Assembly: GCF_963576675.1 (NCBI RefSeq)
Contig: NC_088916.1
Coordinates: forward strand, 10,268,501-10,332,500
DNA: 64,000 bases
Origin: Euphorbia lathyris
Lineage: Eukaryota; Streptophyta; Magnoliopsida; Malpighiales; Euphorbiaceae
Direction of reading: 5' to 3'
The position numbers were made by a program, and so were the translations under genes. This document shows positions 12,649-23,412 of this stretch, in pieces. Numbering within the stretch: position 1 is the stretch's first letter; each line of letters opens with the position of its first letter. Below the pieces are notes generated by a model. The model ran no database searches. It was given only the letters and a program-made list of their open reading frames with translations, and had not been told where the DNA came from.

Positions 12649-13158
12649 TGATAACATCGAGATATTCTCCATGGGATCAAAGAGGATATTTACCAAAACG
12701 ACAGCGTATTGGGAGCGTCAGGGAAGCGATGGCGTATCAAACAAGTCATCCGAGTGGCGGATCACCTAGACTCAGCCACACGAGATCCGTAGTCAAACCT
12801 ACATGAGATCCGCCATCATGCCTCGATCCGCCTGGTGAACAGTTGAGCCGATTCCCAATAAAAGACAATTAATGGACCGTTAATGAGCTAATGGCCACAC
12901 TTAAAGGAGATCCGTAACCGCCATTAATGAGGCATTAATGGAGACTTCTTGGTTACTGGGAGTTAAGATCACATGACTATAAATAGCTTGCACCCCAAGC
13001 TTTTGAGGTACATTCATTCTCTCTCTTAAACCCTACCTTGTCAATATAGTTTATTCTCACTTTTCCATACTGACTTTGGCATCGGAGCTTCCCCCCGTCG
13101 AACCCAATGACGCCCCCACAGGGAGGGAAGCTGATCGAAAATTCATCACAAGGTATCA
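12649..13158 (+). repeat. Gypsy-A 5' LTR (510 bp)
   Basis: It begins TGATAAC and ends GGTATCA, a short inverted terminal repeat of TG...CA type. The TATA box is at 12978-12986 (tataaatag). The first ~120 bp match 33075-33195, the surviving part of the 3' LTR. The word gatccg recurs several times between 12747 and 12830. Confidence 0.85.
12978..12986 (+). promoter_or_regulatory. TATA box of the Gypsy-A LTR
   Basis: The sequence tataaatag lies about 170 bp before the LTR end, a normal U3/R position. Confidence 0.6.
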
Positions 13159-13160
13159 AA

Positions 13161-13178
13161 TTGGTGCGGTGAACGTGG
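13161..13178 (+). other. primer-binding site of Gypsy-A
   Basis: Starting two bases after the LTR, ttggtgcggtgaacgtgg occupies the position and has the form of a tRNA-complementary minus-strand priming site. Which tRNA is used cannot be decided from the sequence. Confidence 0.5.
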
Positions 13179-13216
13179 AATCCTAACCTAATAAGGATTT
13201 CGTTCACGTTTTAAAC

Positions 13217-15622
13217 ATGACAAGCGGAGGGTCCAATCCCTCAACAGGAACAGAAATACCACCCATAACACCATCAACTAATCCCGTTACGAACGCTGGC
13301 CGCGTTGATCCTGATGCACCAATCGTGCATGGAGAGGGGAGCATGTCGCCTGACTCTTTCATTGAAATTTGTGCAGGGTCCATCGGAAGAGAGCATGGAC
13401 CCGCCAAGGAGAGTCGACTAAGGTCTTACCTGACGGTTCCCCCATTCAACCTCCGTCGTCCCCCTCCAGCTCCTACGCCATCACAATGGCAGAATACTCT
13501 CATAGGACCCAATGCTCGTGACTCGTCGTTTTTTCTTTCTCACCCTGCGGACTCCACAGTTGTTAATCCCGTGCTCGGCAGTAGCCAACCGTTGAATCGA
13601 AGGCTATTTTTTGAGATACCGGAAGGGAGTCAAAGGAATGACCCGGCTCTTCCTAGGGGCACCGCAAACCCTGGGATCACCATTGACAGTCATGAGGGTC
13701 AGAGGCACAAGAAGCGTAAGAAGACACATGGAAAGGAGCGATCTCAATCCCCTTCTCGCCTCAGGCGTAGATCACCTCGGCGAGGTAGATCTCCTCCAGT
13801 ATCTGACCGAAGGAGAAGCGAGCGGCAAGCTGGGTCACCTCGATAGGATAGGCAACATCCACCACCAAACCAAAGAGAAAATAGGCGAGCTCCTCCAGTC
13901 GGACGTGGCGGAGGTGGTAGAGGGTCACCATCAGATCCGTCGTCCGACTCTAGCTCTTCATCTTCTCAGAGTAGACCTCCAAGCAGAAGGCGTCCTAGGG
14001 AGGATCAAGGTACTATCACGGAGCAGATCAGAGCCGAGATACGCCGTCAGAACGAGGAGAATGCCAGGCATAACCCATTCGCCATCCGTGATTTGACTTT
14101 CACTGCGTGGATCGAGGCTAAGGAAACTGAGAGGCACTTTAAGATTCCCAACATCCAAGTCTACTTAGGTGAGGATAATCCTGAAGCCCATGCAAGGAAA
14201 TATCGCATGTTGCTTGGCCTTAATCGGGCCAGTGAGGCAGTGCTGTGTCGGATGTTCATCACTACGCTCAAAGGTCCTGCCTACGACTGGTTCCAATCCC
14301 TTCCCCCAAGATCGATAGATAGCTGGGATCGGTTAAGTCGAGAATTTTGTGCGAAATTCGTCGGATGCATTCCTCCAGTAGTTAAATCGCGAAAGCTATT
14401 TGAGTTGAAACAAAAAGCGAATGAACCCCTTCGGGAGTATGTCGACAATTTCAACAAGTTATGTATCCGCATTGTTGATGTGGATGTCTCCATGGCAGTG
14501 GAAGCACTAGTGAAGAACACAATATGTAAAAGCTTACAAGAGGATCTAATCAGAAACAAACCGAGGAATATGGCAGAGCTAATAGAAAGATGCAAGGATT
14601 TCATGGAGGTTGACGACATCCGTAGAGAGTCTGTATCTCCACCCAAGAGAGATAGAGGCGAATCTCGTAGACGGGATAAGGAAAAGCTCCCTGATTCGTC
14701 ATCCCGAGGTAGGCGAAGAGGATCTAAAAATAAATCCACATACATGTCGTCGTTTACACCATTAAATGCCTCCAAAAGTGAAGTGCTAATGTGGATAGAG
14801 AACAGCCAGCACAAGCGGAGCATTTCATACCCCGAACCAAAAGGAGGGGAGTACACCAACACGGGGAAAAATCCCAAAAATTATTGCAAGTACCATAGGA
14901 GGAATGGTCATGAGACGAATGCATGCTGGGAGTTGGCCAGGGAGATAGAAAGGCTTATCGAAATGGGAAAGGTGGACAGGTTCGTCCAAAATGATAACAA
15001 AAAAGGAGACGGTGATAAACCAATAGATGATCCGAGAAAGAAGGCGAAAGGGGTCATTAATGTCATAGCGGGCGGACTAGGATATCAACTTGTGCTAAAG
15101 AAGACAAAAACCACTGCTCTTGATAGGATGTCACTCAACCGCCCTTTCGCGGATGTTGGCCCAGAGGTTCCTCCTCATGCAGATGCTCTGGTCATCACTG
15201 TGATGGTGGAGGGATGGGAAATGAAAAGAGTAATGATCGACACTGGCAGTTCATGCAACGTCATTACAAGAGGGGCATTCGCCAAGCTCAAGATCGATCC
15301 TATCCAGGTGGAGACCACCATTCTAGACATCCTGGGAGTAACAGGACACACAATCCAGACGAAAGGGCAACTAATGTTGGAATGCGAGTTGGCAGATGAA
15401 GATTAAGTCTGGAAGGGAGATTTGGAGTTCTCCATTATGGATGGTCAGTTGGCTTATAATGTCATCTTAGGACGGCCTTTCATCTCAGAGGCAGCTGCTC
15501 TTATATCCATTCGCCATTTAACCATGTACATCCCTACTGCCAAGGGAGGAGTAATGGTCAAAGGGAACCAAAGAGTTGCTCAGGAGACATTCGGCATCCT
15601 TGACGATTCGCCCACAGTCTAA
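13217..15622 (+). pseudogene. Gypsy-A gag-protease with two in-frame stops
   Basis: A single frame runs from the ATG at 13217 to 15622 (about 800 codons), broken by TAG at 13844 and TAA at 15404. The N-terminal ~290 codons are Pro/Ser/Arg-rich and basic, with a serine run near 13945. A Retrotrans_gag-like domain follows from about 14095 (Phe-Thr-Ala-Trp-Ile ... Tyr-Asp-Trp-Phe ... Phe-Val). There is then a short zinc-knuckle-like Cys/His stretch near 14885-14930. An aspartic protease is at about 15236 (Met-Ile-Asp-Thr-Gly-Ser-Ser), with its distal Leu-Gly-Arg-Pro-Phe motif at about 15469. Gag forms the particle and the protease matures it. The pol frame starts in another phase around 15576, as in Tat elements, where gag-pro and pol are not in one frame. 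Confidence 0.82.
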
Positions 15623-16800
15623 GGATGATGATGAGGAGGAACTTGTCACAATGGCCCTGGGAGATACAGAAATGTTTCTTATGGCAAATGGAAAGCAGGT
15701 ACGAATCGCTAGAGGGCTAAAAGATGAAATTAAGGCATATATTACAAAGGTTCTCCTTGAGTCGGAAGATGTCTTCGCATGGAAGGATGAGATCCTCCCA
15801 GGGATTAGTCCGGATGTGATTACTCATAAACTTAATATCGCCGAGGACGCGGTCCCGATAGCACAAAAACGGAGGAATCATGGTCTTGAGAGACAGAAGG
15901 TGATTGAGGAAGAGATTTCTAAACTCAAGAAGGCGGAAGCCATCGAGGAAGTAATTTATACGCAATGGCTAGCGAATGTTGTACTAGTCAAGAAGGCAGG
16001 CGGATCATACCGCATGTGTATTGATTTCACGGATCTCAATAAAGCTTGTCCCAAAGACAACTACCCTTTACCGTGCATTGATATCTTAGTAGACGGAACC
16101 GCGGGACACGCCATGTATTCCTTCACTGATGTGAAGTCGAGCTATCACCAGATCCCAATAAAGCCATCTGACAGGATCAAAACTTCGTTCGTGACACACC
16201 AAGCGACCTATTGCTTTAAGGTCAAGCCCTTTGGACTCAAAAACGCAGGGGCAACTTACTAGCGGATGATGAATAAAATATTCGAAGGGAGAAAAGGTGA
16301 CAACTTTTCTGTCTATGTAGATGATATGATCATCAAGAGTACCACCGTGGAGAAGCATGCGGATGATATAAGGGAAGTCCTTGGGGTCCTTCGGCAGCAC
16401 AATATTAAGTTGAATCTGGAGAAATGTACCTTTGGGGCGACTTATGGAAAATTCCTGGGATTCATGATCAGCCAGAAAGGGGTGAGTCCAAACCCAGACA
16501 AAATTCAAGCTGTTCTGGATATGAGGACGCCACAAAATGTTAGAGAGGTATAGCGCCTTAATGGGCATATCATAGCCTTGGGCAGGTTCATTTCATGCTC
16601 AGCTCGTAGATGCCTACCCTTCTATGAAGTGATCAAAAAACAGAAAGCATTTGATTGGAATGAAGATTGTAAGCAAGCTTTTGAAGGAATCAAATGCTTC
16701 CTCACGGAACCTCCTCTGATGAGCAGACCATTGAAAGGTGAGAATCTTTACATGTATATATGTCTCTGTTACAGATAAAGTAGTTTGTACTATCATGATA
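15576..16800 (+). pseudogene. Gypsy-A reverse transcriptase
   Basis: A frame open from 15576 carries TAG stops at 16260 and 16551. RT motifs in order are Arg-Met-Cys-Ile-Asp-Phe-Thr-Asp-Leu-Asn (about 16010), Lys-Asp-Asn-Tyr-Pro-Leu-Pro, Ser-Tyr-His-Gln-Ile, and Phe-Gly-Leu-Lys-Asn-Ala-Gly-Ala-Thr-Tyr just before the TAG at 16260. The catalytic Tyr-Val-Asp-Asp is at about 16315. Both TAGs stand where related gypsy RTs have Gln. At 16750-16830 the frame shifts, and the part linking RT to RNase H is missing: a Gln-Gln-Tyr-Pro peptide is joined directly to Ile-Arg-Tyr-Glu-Gly. That indicates an internal deletion of several dozen codons. Confidence 0.85.
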
Positions 16801-16810
16801 AGGGAAGAAG

Positions 16811-17861
16811 ATGGCCAGCAGTATCCGTTATGAAGGTAGATCAGCCCTGAAAAGCCAAGTCTTGGCAGACTTTGTGAATGGATTCACTGAAGAAGGCGTG
16901 AATCTCCCCAAATCTAAGGTTGAAGAATGGACGATGTACACTGATGGGGCTTCTTCCGTTGAAGGTGCAGGGATATGCATCGTGATCAAAGGGCCACATT
17001 ATATAAAACTACGTTATGTAGCAAAGTTAGACTTTCCTGCAACAAACAATGCAGCAGAGTATGAGGCCTTAATATTGGGGCTACGCCTGTTGAAGGAGAT
17101 TACACCCGAGCGGATCGTGATCTATAGCGATTCTAAGCTCATGGTCAATCAGGTAATCAAGAACTTTGAGGTGAAAGATGACATCCTGGCCAAATATATA
17201 GAAGAGGTCAAAATGCTGTTGCGCTACCTTGAGATCAAGGAAACCAAGTGGGAGCTAGTCCATGTGCCTGGGGGATCAAACACAGAAGTTGACCATCTCG
17301 CTAAACTGGCTTCTAGGAAGGAGCAATGGGCGGACCTGCAATGCCCATTCGAAGTTAAGACGGCGCCAGCATTCGCCTCAGAAACCGTATCTCTTTTAAC
17401 GTCCGTTGAAAGTGATTGGAGATCACCCATCCGCCAGTATCTTGCAGATGGAACTTTGCCTCAAGACAAAGAAGAAGCTCGGAGGACGGTAAGAAAAGCA
17501 GCTTATTTCTCCATAATAAATGATTGCCTATACAGAAAATCTTTTGGACATCCCTGGTTGAAGTGTGTCACGATGGAAGAGGGACAACAGATCCTCAAGG
17601 AGCTACACGAAGGTACTTGCGGAGCTCATGAAGCATCCGCCTCCATTTTGAAAAAGTCTAGGCTGGCAGGGTTTTATTGGCCCACGGTGGAACTTGATGC
17701 TCAAAGGCTGGTAGAATCCTGTCACAATTGCCAGGTTCATGCAAATGAATCTCACACAACTAAGAATCTTCAAAAGCCCATCATCGAAGGGTGACCCTTT
17801 GCAGTTTGGGGAATCGACATTATCGGTCCCTTTCCTCCTACCAAAAGACAGAGAAGGTATG
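16811..17861 (+). pseudogene. Gypsy-A RNase H and integrase N-terminal part
   Basis: The frame 16811-17794 holds an RNase H domain. Its acidic residues are visible in Tyr-Thr-Asp-Gly-Ala-Ser (about 16938), Asn-Asn-Ala-Ala-Glu-Tyr-Glu-Ala (about 17046) and Tyr-Ser-Asp-Ser-Lys (about 17122), followed by Asn-x-Glu-Val-Asp-His-Leu-Ala-Lys-Leu. The HHCC zinc region of integrase comes next (Gly-Ala-His-Glu ... Cys-His-Asn-Cys, about 17623-17733). A TGA at 17792 falls where related integrases have Trp or Arg. The frame continues into Trp-Gly-Ile-Asp-Ile-Ile-Gly-Pro-Phe, the first catalytic Asp region. It is then cut by Gypsy-B at 17861 and resumes at 29042. Confidence 0.85.
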
Positions 17862-18097
17862 TGATAGGGGTATTTTACCCCTATCTTTTGGCGTGATTTA
17901 CGGGTTGATTTTGGATAAAATAAATAAGTTTAATTACAAAAATAAAGTGTTTTGATAAAATAAAGAAATAAAAATAAATCTCGTACTTTCAGTTAATTTT
18001 CCTCGTTTTTGATTAGTTTAGGAAATAAAAATGTCAAGCTAACTCGGCTCTCAAGTTTTGTATTTCAGGTACGAGAAAGGAGCAAAAATCCACTCCA

Positions 18098-18548
18098 TAC
18101 GCGGGGCATATAATCCTCTACACGGGGCGTGAAACATGGTGTCAGTAATGATTGCCTTATCCGCAGAAGCCATGTGGAACTGACTCAGCATACGCGGGGC
18201 GTATGCCACTCTACGCGGGGCGTATGACATATGTCGGCAATAATTGGCCTAATCCTGAAAGTCAGACTGCATTGTCTCCCAGAGTCAACTCTCCATACGC
18301 GGGGCGTAAAAGGCAGTTCTTCAACGTAAAAAGATCAGAGACTCTTTTACGCGGGGCGTACTTCAGCTATGCACGGCGTAAAAGCACCAATTCAAGCAAT
18401 AAAACTTCAGAGACTCAAACACGCGGGGCGTACAATCCTTTACGCAGGGCGTGCTTGAGACAACAAGACAATGAATTGGTCCACATGCAGGAGATTTCTG
18501 ACGGAATGGGCATTTACGCGGGGCGTAGACCAATTTACACGGGGCGTA
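18098..18548 (+). promoter_or_regulatory. array of TACGCGGGGCGTA dyads upstream of the LTR TATA box
   Basis: Eleven copies or near-copies of TACGCGGGGCGTA start at 18098, 18119, 18191, 18212, 18296, 18348, 18368, 18420, 18441, 18515 and 18536. The motif has dyad symmetry (TACGC-GGG-GCGTA). Copies occur as pairs whose starts are 20-21 bp apart. The lone copy at 18296 is a pair in the 3' LTR, the 21-bp indel between the LTRs. The array ends about 80 bp before the TATA box, so these are candidate binding sites for a dimeric transcription factor. That function is inferred. Confidence 0.75.
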
Positions 18549-18626
18549 TCATGGGATTTCTGCACCAAATAATGTTGCTCCATACTTGTGCTTTGTGAAA
18601 TTACAAACTTGCCTTTGCTTGATGTC

Positions 18627-18634
18627 TATAAATA
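18627..18634 (+). promoter_or_regulatory. TATA box of the Gypsy-B LTR
   Basis: The sequence tataaata sits inside 'tgtctataaataagaagc' and is conserved in the 3' LTR at about 27999. Confidence 0.65.
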
Positions 18635-19669
18635 AGAAGCTCTTGAACTTCATTTGACACCAAGAAATAATTTACACACTAGAGAGCAAACTATACTTGT
18701 TTTGTTACTTGTTGTAGTATAGATTCAGTTTTTGTAGCTAAACTCTCCACCTCGAGAGCTTGTTCGGTTGTTCCGGCATTCCATCGAATTTCCGCTCCAC
18801 CATTCGTCACCAAGCTCGAGAGTTCCACCTCCACGACCTAGGAGACGGCTTTGAGTCCGGTTAGCTAGTTTCAAGGGCGGATTCTCCCCTTTTACGTGCT
18901 AATTAGCTTGTACTCTTCCTATGTACTAGGCTTGGTTGTATCCCATTTATATACATTTCATATTTATAATTTCACGATTTATAATCTCTATTTCCCTTTA
19001 CGTGTTAGTATTTGCTACTTGTTTTGATATTGATAATTGACTTTTGTGTAGGAGAACGCGATTTCCGACGCCATTCGGGTTATCTTTAGGGAGTTATATA
19101 GGTGTTGCCCTACCGGAAGTGACAAACCGGAAACCGTAAGAATTGACAAGTCACGGAACTTACGGGCCCTAGTTTCTAATTCCCCCGCATTAGACACGCC
19201 TTGACTAGGAATTACGTAGTCTAAGTGCTTCACGGGTCGGTCCTACTATACTCAGTCGTCTTTGCAAGAGTAAATTATTATCCGTATACATTTAGAGTCA
19301 TTAATTATCGTGGTTATAACTTATCAATATTCATCCCACTTCATAGGGTTTTAGCCACACAAATCTGAGTCGCCAATAGTTAGGATAGTGTGTAGTTGTA
19401 TCTTGCTTCACCCCAAAGTAATCGCCGCTTAGATAACATACGAAACCGAGTCGTCTAATACTTGTAATTATAAATCCCGTGGATTCGATACCCGGTCTTA
19501 ACCGGATTATTACTTGATACGACGGGGTACACTTGCCCCTAAGTAGCCGTAGCATCTAGTAGAGTAAGAACATTTAAAAGAACACATCCATAGATAATAG
19601 CACAATACCACAATACTTATTTAATCGTCATTAGAAAACTCTACCTAGGCGCGCACGCTATCAAGTTTT

Positions 19670-19687
19670 TGGCGCCGTTGCCGGGGA
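19670..19687 (+). other. primer-binding site of Gypsy-B
   Basis: TGGCGCCGTTGCCGGGGA lies six bases after the LTR. This exact form is the common primer site of Athila-type plant elements, usually assigned to an Asp tRNA. Confidence 0.85.
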
Positions 19688-19817
19688 TTTATAATCTCCT
19701 ACAATATTAGACAAAAACATTTCATTGTTAGTTTAAGCATTCTTTTTGTATAAATTGTTTATATATATTTTGACTAACATTATTCTTTCTTGTTGATAAC
19801 CTTTTATACTTCTTTTT

Positions 19818-21267
19818 ATGCACACCCGATCAAAAAGTGATTCTCTTATTCCTATTGATCTCGAAATTGAACGTACTCTTTGTAGGATTCGAAAAGAGAG
19901 AATGGCAAATCTCAACGATGAAGTTAACCAGCCCGAGATCAACCAAAGGGTGCCGGAACAACCCGTGAATAAAAACCGTAATGGTGAAGGCAACGACACG
20001 CGTTCAATGTTGGAGATTCTTGCTCCACATCATCCTCAATTCCGCCACGGAATCGTTGCCCCCACCATTTCGGCCGACACATTTGAAATAAAGACTAGCA
20101 TGATCCAATTAATTCAACAATTCGGTCAATTCGAAGGGGAACCCCATGAAAACCCTAACGAACACCTTGATAAATTTCCTATGTGTGCCGAAACGTCACG
20201 GCAAAATAATGTTCCAGTTGAGGCCGTCCAACTAAAACTATTCCCTTTTTCTTTGACAGGACATGCGTTGGAATGGTTGCACTCGTTAGAGGCGGGATCG
20301 ATCACATCGTGGAAGGAACTTGAGAAGGACTTCCTATCTTACTACTTCCCGCCCTCTAAAAGGGGTTAAATTGAGGAAAGATATCACTTCCTTTCGGCAA
20401 CTTAGATACGAGGCCCTCCATTCAGCTTGGGCTAGGTTCCGAAAGCTGCTCCGAAGCTGTCCCCATCACGATATCCCTAAGCATGATTTAGTAAGTACTT
20501 TTTATCATGGTCTAACACCTACTAATCGTGCAACCGTTGATTCCGCCACAGGTGGGGATTTGTTTCGCAAATCGGCAAGCGAGGCGTATGAGCTCATTCA
20601 CGAATTAGCTAGGAAAAGTGTCCAATGGCAAGAAGATCGGCTTGCCGGACCCTCGCAACATCAAACCTTTGCCGTAGAAGACGAGGCTCCCACAATCTTC
20701 ATGATCGAAATGAACAAGAAACTGGACGCCTTAATGGCGCAAATGAGCCTCCAAAATTCAGCACAAGTCTTAGTGTGCTCTCACTGTGGTGGTGGCCACC
20801 AAGGTAAGGATTGTCAAGCCGGAAGCCCTTTTGCCGGTGACACCGAAAGCGTAAGTTATGTAGGGGGACAATAAAGGTATAATTCTCATTATAACTCATA
20901 TCCTAACACGCATGCCTATCACCACCATAACAATAATAATAACGGAAGGAGGCTTCAACACATTCCATCTTATGATAACGAGCGGAATGTAATGAAGCCC
21001 CCATCTGAACCCCATGGTAAATTTGTGGAACAAGGGTTGGGCCGATTCCCTCATGACCAAGAAGGGCAAAAATCACAACCTCCTAGCAATGCGCAAGACG
21101 CAATGGTAATTGATCTTCTTAAAGAAATATCTTCCCGTCTTGCTAACAACGAAGCATTTTGCAGGGACTTGGGACAGCAAGTGGCCCAATTAAGTCGCCA
21201 ACAACAAGGGAGACAACATGGGTCTCCCCCAACTAACACCGAACAAAACCCGAGACCAAAAGATTAG
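19818..21267 (+). pseudogene. Gypsy-B gag
   Basis: It begins at the ATG at 19818 with a short basic N-terminus. The Athila-type gag core follows (Phe-Glu-Ile-Lys-Thr-Ser-Met-Ile-Gln-Leu-Ile-Gln at about 20085, Leu-Glu-Trp-Leu-His-Ser at about 20268). A frameshift near 20350-20369 moves the frame to that of 20320 onward, which carries Phe-Arg-Lys-Leu-Leu and a Cys-x2-Cys zinc-knuckle-like Cys-Ser-His-Cys-Gly-Gly-Gly-His near 20779. In-frame stops are TAA 20872 and TAG 21265, both in Gln-rich contexts where CAA or CAG is expected. Gag would form the virus-like particle. Confidence 0.8.
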
Positions 21268-22059
21268 GAGACTGCACAAGCAATAACTCTCCGTAGTGGT
21301 AAGGGTTTGGAACCACCGGCTCCAAAGGCGACTCCACCCGCTCCACAGGTAAGTAATGAACCGCAAGTGGTAAGCAACCCCGATTCGGATCCAAAACCCT
21401 CAACTTCCTTGGATAAGAATAAAAATGTGTGTGACCCAATTGGAGCTTACGTGCCGAAGCTCCCTTTTCCACAACGACTTAAAAAGGAAAAATTGGACCA
21501 CCAATACGGCAAGTTTTTGGAAATCTTTAAGAAACTTCACATTAACATTCCATTTGCGGAAGCATTAGAGCAAATACCCACATATACGAAGTTTCTTAAA
21601 TAAATCCTCGCCAAAAAGAGGAAGTTGGATTATAATGAGACAGTAGCTCTCACGGAGGAATGCTCCGCGATTATAACGAACAAACTCCCACCTAAACTCA
21701 AGGATTTAGGTAGTTTTTCTATCCCTTGCACGATTGGTAATGTTGAGTTTAGAAGAGCTTTATGTGATTTAGGTGCTAGCATCAATCTAATGCATTTATC
21801 TATATTCAGGAAGCTCGGCTTGGGAGAACCTAAGCCTACCAATATGACGCTTCAGCTGGCCGATAGATCCATTGCCCGGCCAAAAGGAATTGTGGAGGAT
21901 GTCTTAGTGAAAGTGGACAAGTTCATTTTCCCCACCGATTTTGTAGTGCTCGATATGGCGGAAGACGATTCGGTACCAATCCTCCTAGGACGACCATTCC
22001 TTGCAACAGGTAGGACTCTCATTGACGTCCACGAAGGTAAGCTCATCCTACGGTTGTAA
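21268..22059 (+). pseudogene. Gypsy-B protease region
   Basis: This continues the gag frame, with TAA stops at 21601 and 22057. The aspartic protease signature reads Cys-Asp-Leu-Gly-Ala-Ser-Ile-Asn-Leu-Met (about 21763), with Ala in place of the commoner Gly-Ser or Ala-Thr. The flap and distal motif Ile-Leu-Leu-Gly-Arg-Pro-Phe are at about 21979. The preceding ~100 codons are the proline-rich linker typical of this lineage. Confidence 0.78.
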
Positions 22060-23412
22060 GACGAAGAGGTAGAATTTAACGTGTATAAATCCATGAAATT
22101 TCCATCTAATACCATGGCGGATTGTAATTCTGTAAATTTCGTGGACTCCATTGATCTTTTTGTTGAAGAATTTTGTAATAGGTCTTCCGCGGGAACCTCT
22201 TCGGAAATAGATGGTATTGAGCATTTGGATGAGGAGCCATTGAACAAGCCGTTTGAATACTCCTCCGAAATAGAACGATGTCTGTTGGCAAGGAGCCGGT
22301 TTGAGGGTTTAGACCGGTATAGCGAAGCAAAGCCGAAGACCTCCCTTGAGGAACCTCCAACTTTGGAACTCAAACCCTTGCCTCCTAATTTAAAATACGT
22401 ATTTTTGCAACCTCCTAATTTCTTACCAGTTGTTATTTCTTCGCTTTTGACAGCGGAAATGGAGGAAGCATTAATTGCGGTATTACAAAAACATAAAGGC
22501 GCATTTGGGTGGACCATTCACGACATAAAAGGGATCAGCCCCACCATTTGCACACACCGCATCTTTATGGAGGATAAAGTCAAGCCCTTCGTGCAGCCGC
22601 AACGACGGCTTAACCCCAATATGAAAGAGGTAGTGAAGGCCGAGGTAATCAAACTCCTCGACGCAGGTATAATCTTTCCTATCTCCGATAGTCCATGGGT
22701 TAGCCCGGCCCAATGTTTTCCCAAAAAGGGGGGCCCTACGGTGACAGAAAATGATCAAGGGGAATTAATCCCCACGCGGAAAGTAACCGGGTGGCGAGTA
22801 TGCATTGATTATAGAAAACTTAACGAAGCCACCCGAAAAGATCATTTTCCCTTACCGTTCATCGACCAAATGTTGGAAAGAATGGCGGGTCATAAATGCT
22901 TTTGCACCCTCGATGGCTTATCCGGTTATATGTAAATTCCCGTCGATCCTGCGGATCAGGAAAAAACGACATTCACTTGTCCGTATGGGACATTTGCATA
23001 TAGGCGGATGCCATTTGGGCTTTGTAACGCCCCCGCCACCTTTCAAAGGTGCATGACGGCTATATTCTCCGAAATGATTGAGGATTTCATGGAAGTCTTC
23101 ATGGACGATTTTTCTGTTTTTGGGTCGTCCTTTGAAATTTGTTTAAGTAATCTTGATAAGGTCCTCCAACATTGCGAAGACACTAACCTTGCGCTCAGTT
23201 GGGAAAAATGTCAATTTATGGTTCAAGATTGCATTGTTTTGGGACACAAGGTGTCCAGGGAGGGGATCGAGGTCGATCCGGCCAAGATCGAGGTAATTGA
23301 AAAACTACCTCCACCAATCAACGTTAAGGGAATTCGGAGTTTCTTGGGTCATGCGGGGTTCTATAGACGATTCATCAAGGATTTCTCTAAGATAGCAACC
23401 TCATTGACCTAA
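22060..23412 (+). pseudogene. Gypsy-B reverse transcriptase
   Basis: The same frame continues. Motifs in order are Trp-Thr-Ile-His-Asp-Ile-Lys-Gly-Ile (about 22510), Trp-Arg-Val-Cys-Ile-Asp-Tyr-Arg-Lys-Leu-Asn (about 22792), Asp-His-Phe-Pro-Leu-Pro-Phe, Leu-Asp-Gly-Leu-Ser-Gly-Tyr-Met then TAA at 22933 where Gln is nearly invariant, and Met-Pro-Phe-Gly-Leu-Cys-Asn-Ala-Pro-Ala-Thr-Phe (about 23008). The active site is Met-Asp-Asp (about 23101), where most gypsy elements have Tyr/Phe-x-Asp-Asp. A TAA at 23410 interrupts the thumb/connection region. Confidence 0.88.

Larger units (their letters stand above)
17862..19663 (+). repeat. Gypsy-B 5' LTR (1802 bp)
   Basis: It starts TGATAGGGGT and ends CACGCTATCA. 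It contains the TACGCGGGGCGTA motif array (18098-18548) and a TATA box at 18627. An open frame through the motif array (Tyr-Ala-Gly-Arg repeats) is a by-product of the repeat and not a gene. Confidence 0.95.

Noticed and set aside
12747..12830. Recurring gatccg words in the Gypsy-A LTR as a third phased dyad array
   Set aside because: Spacings are irregular (about 23 and 18 bp) and the word is common throughout Gypsy-A, so it is not comparable to the two clear arrays.
14281..14877. 198-aa minus-strand frame opposite Gypsy-A gag
   Set aside because: It is the antisense shadow of the gag frame. It lacks splice support and recognisable domains, unlike the 30549-32770 gene.
18152..18598. 148-aa frame (and its twin at 27503-27970) with Tyr-Ala-Gly-Arg repeats
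   Set aside because: It lies wholly in the Gypsy-B LTRs, and the repeats are simply the TACGCGGGGCGTA motif read in frame. The two copies differ in the peptide without sign of selection.
19670..19687. tRNA gene
   Set aside because: This and the other tRNA-like words are primer-binding sites next to LTRs. I saw no cloverleaf-forming tRNA gene.
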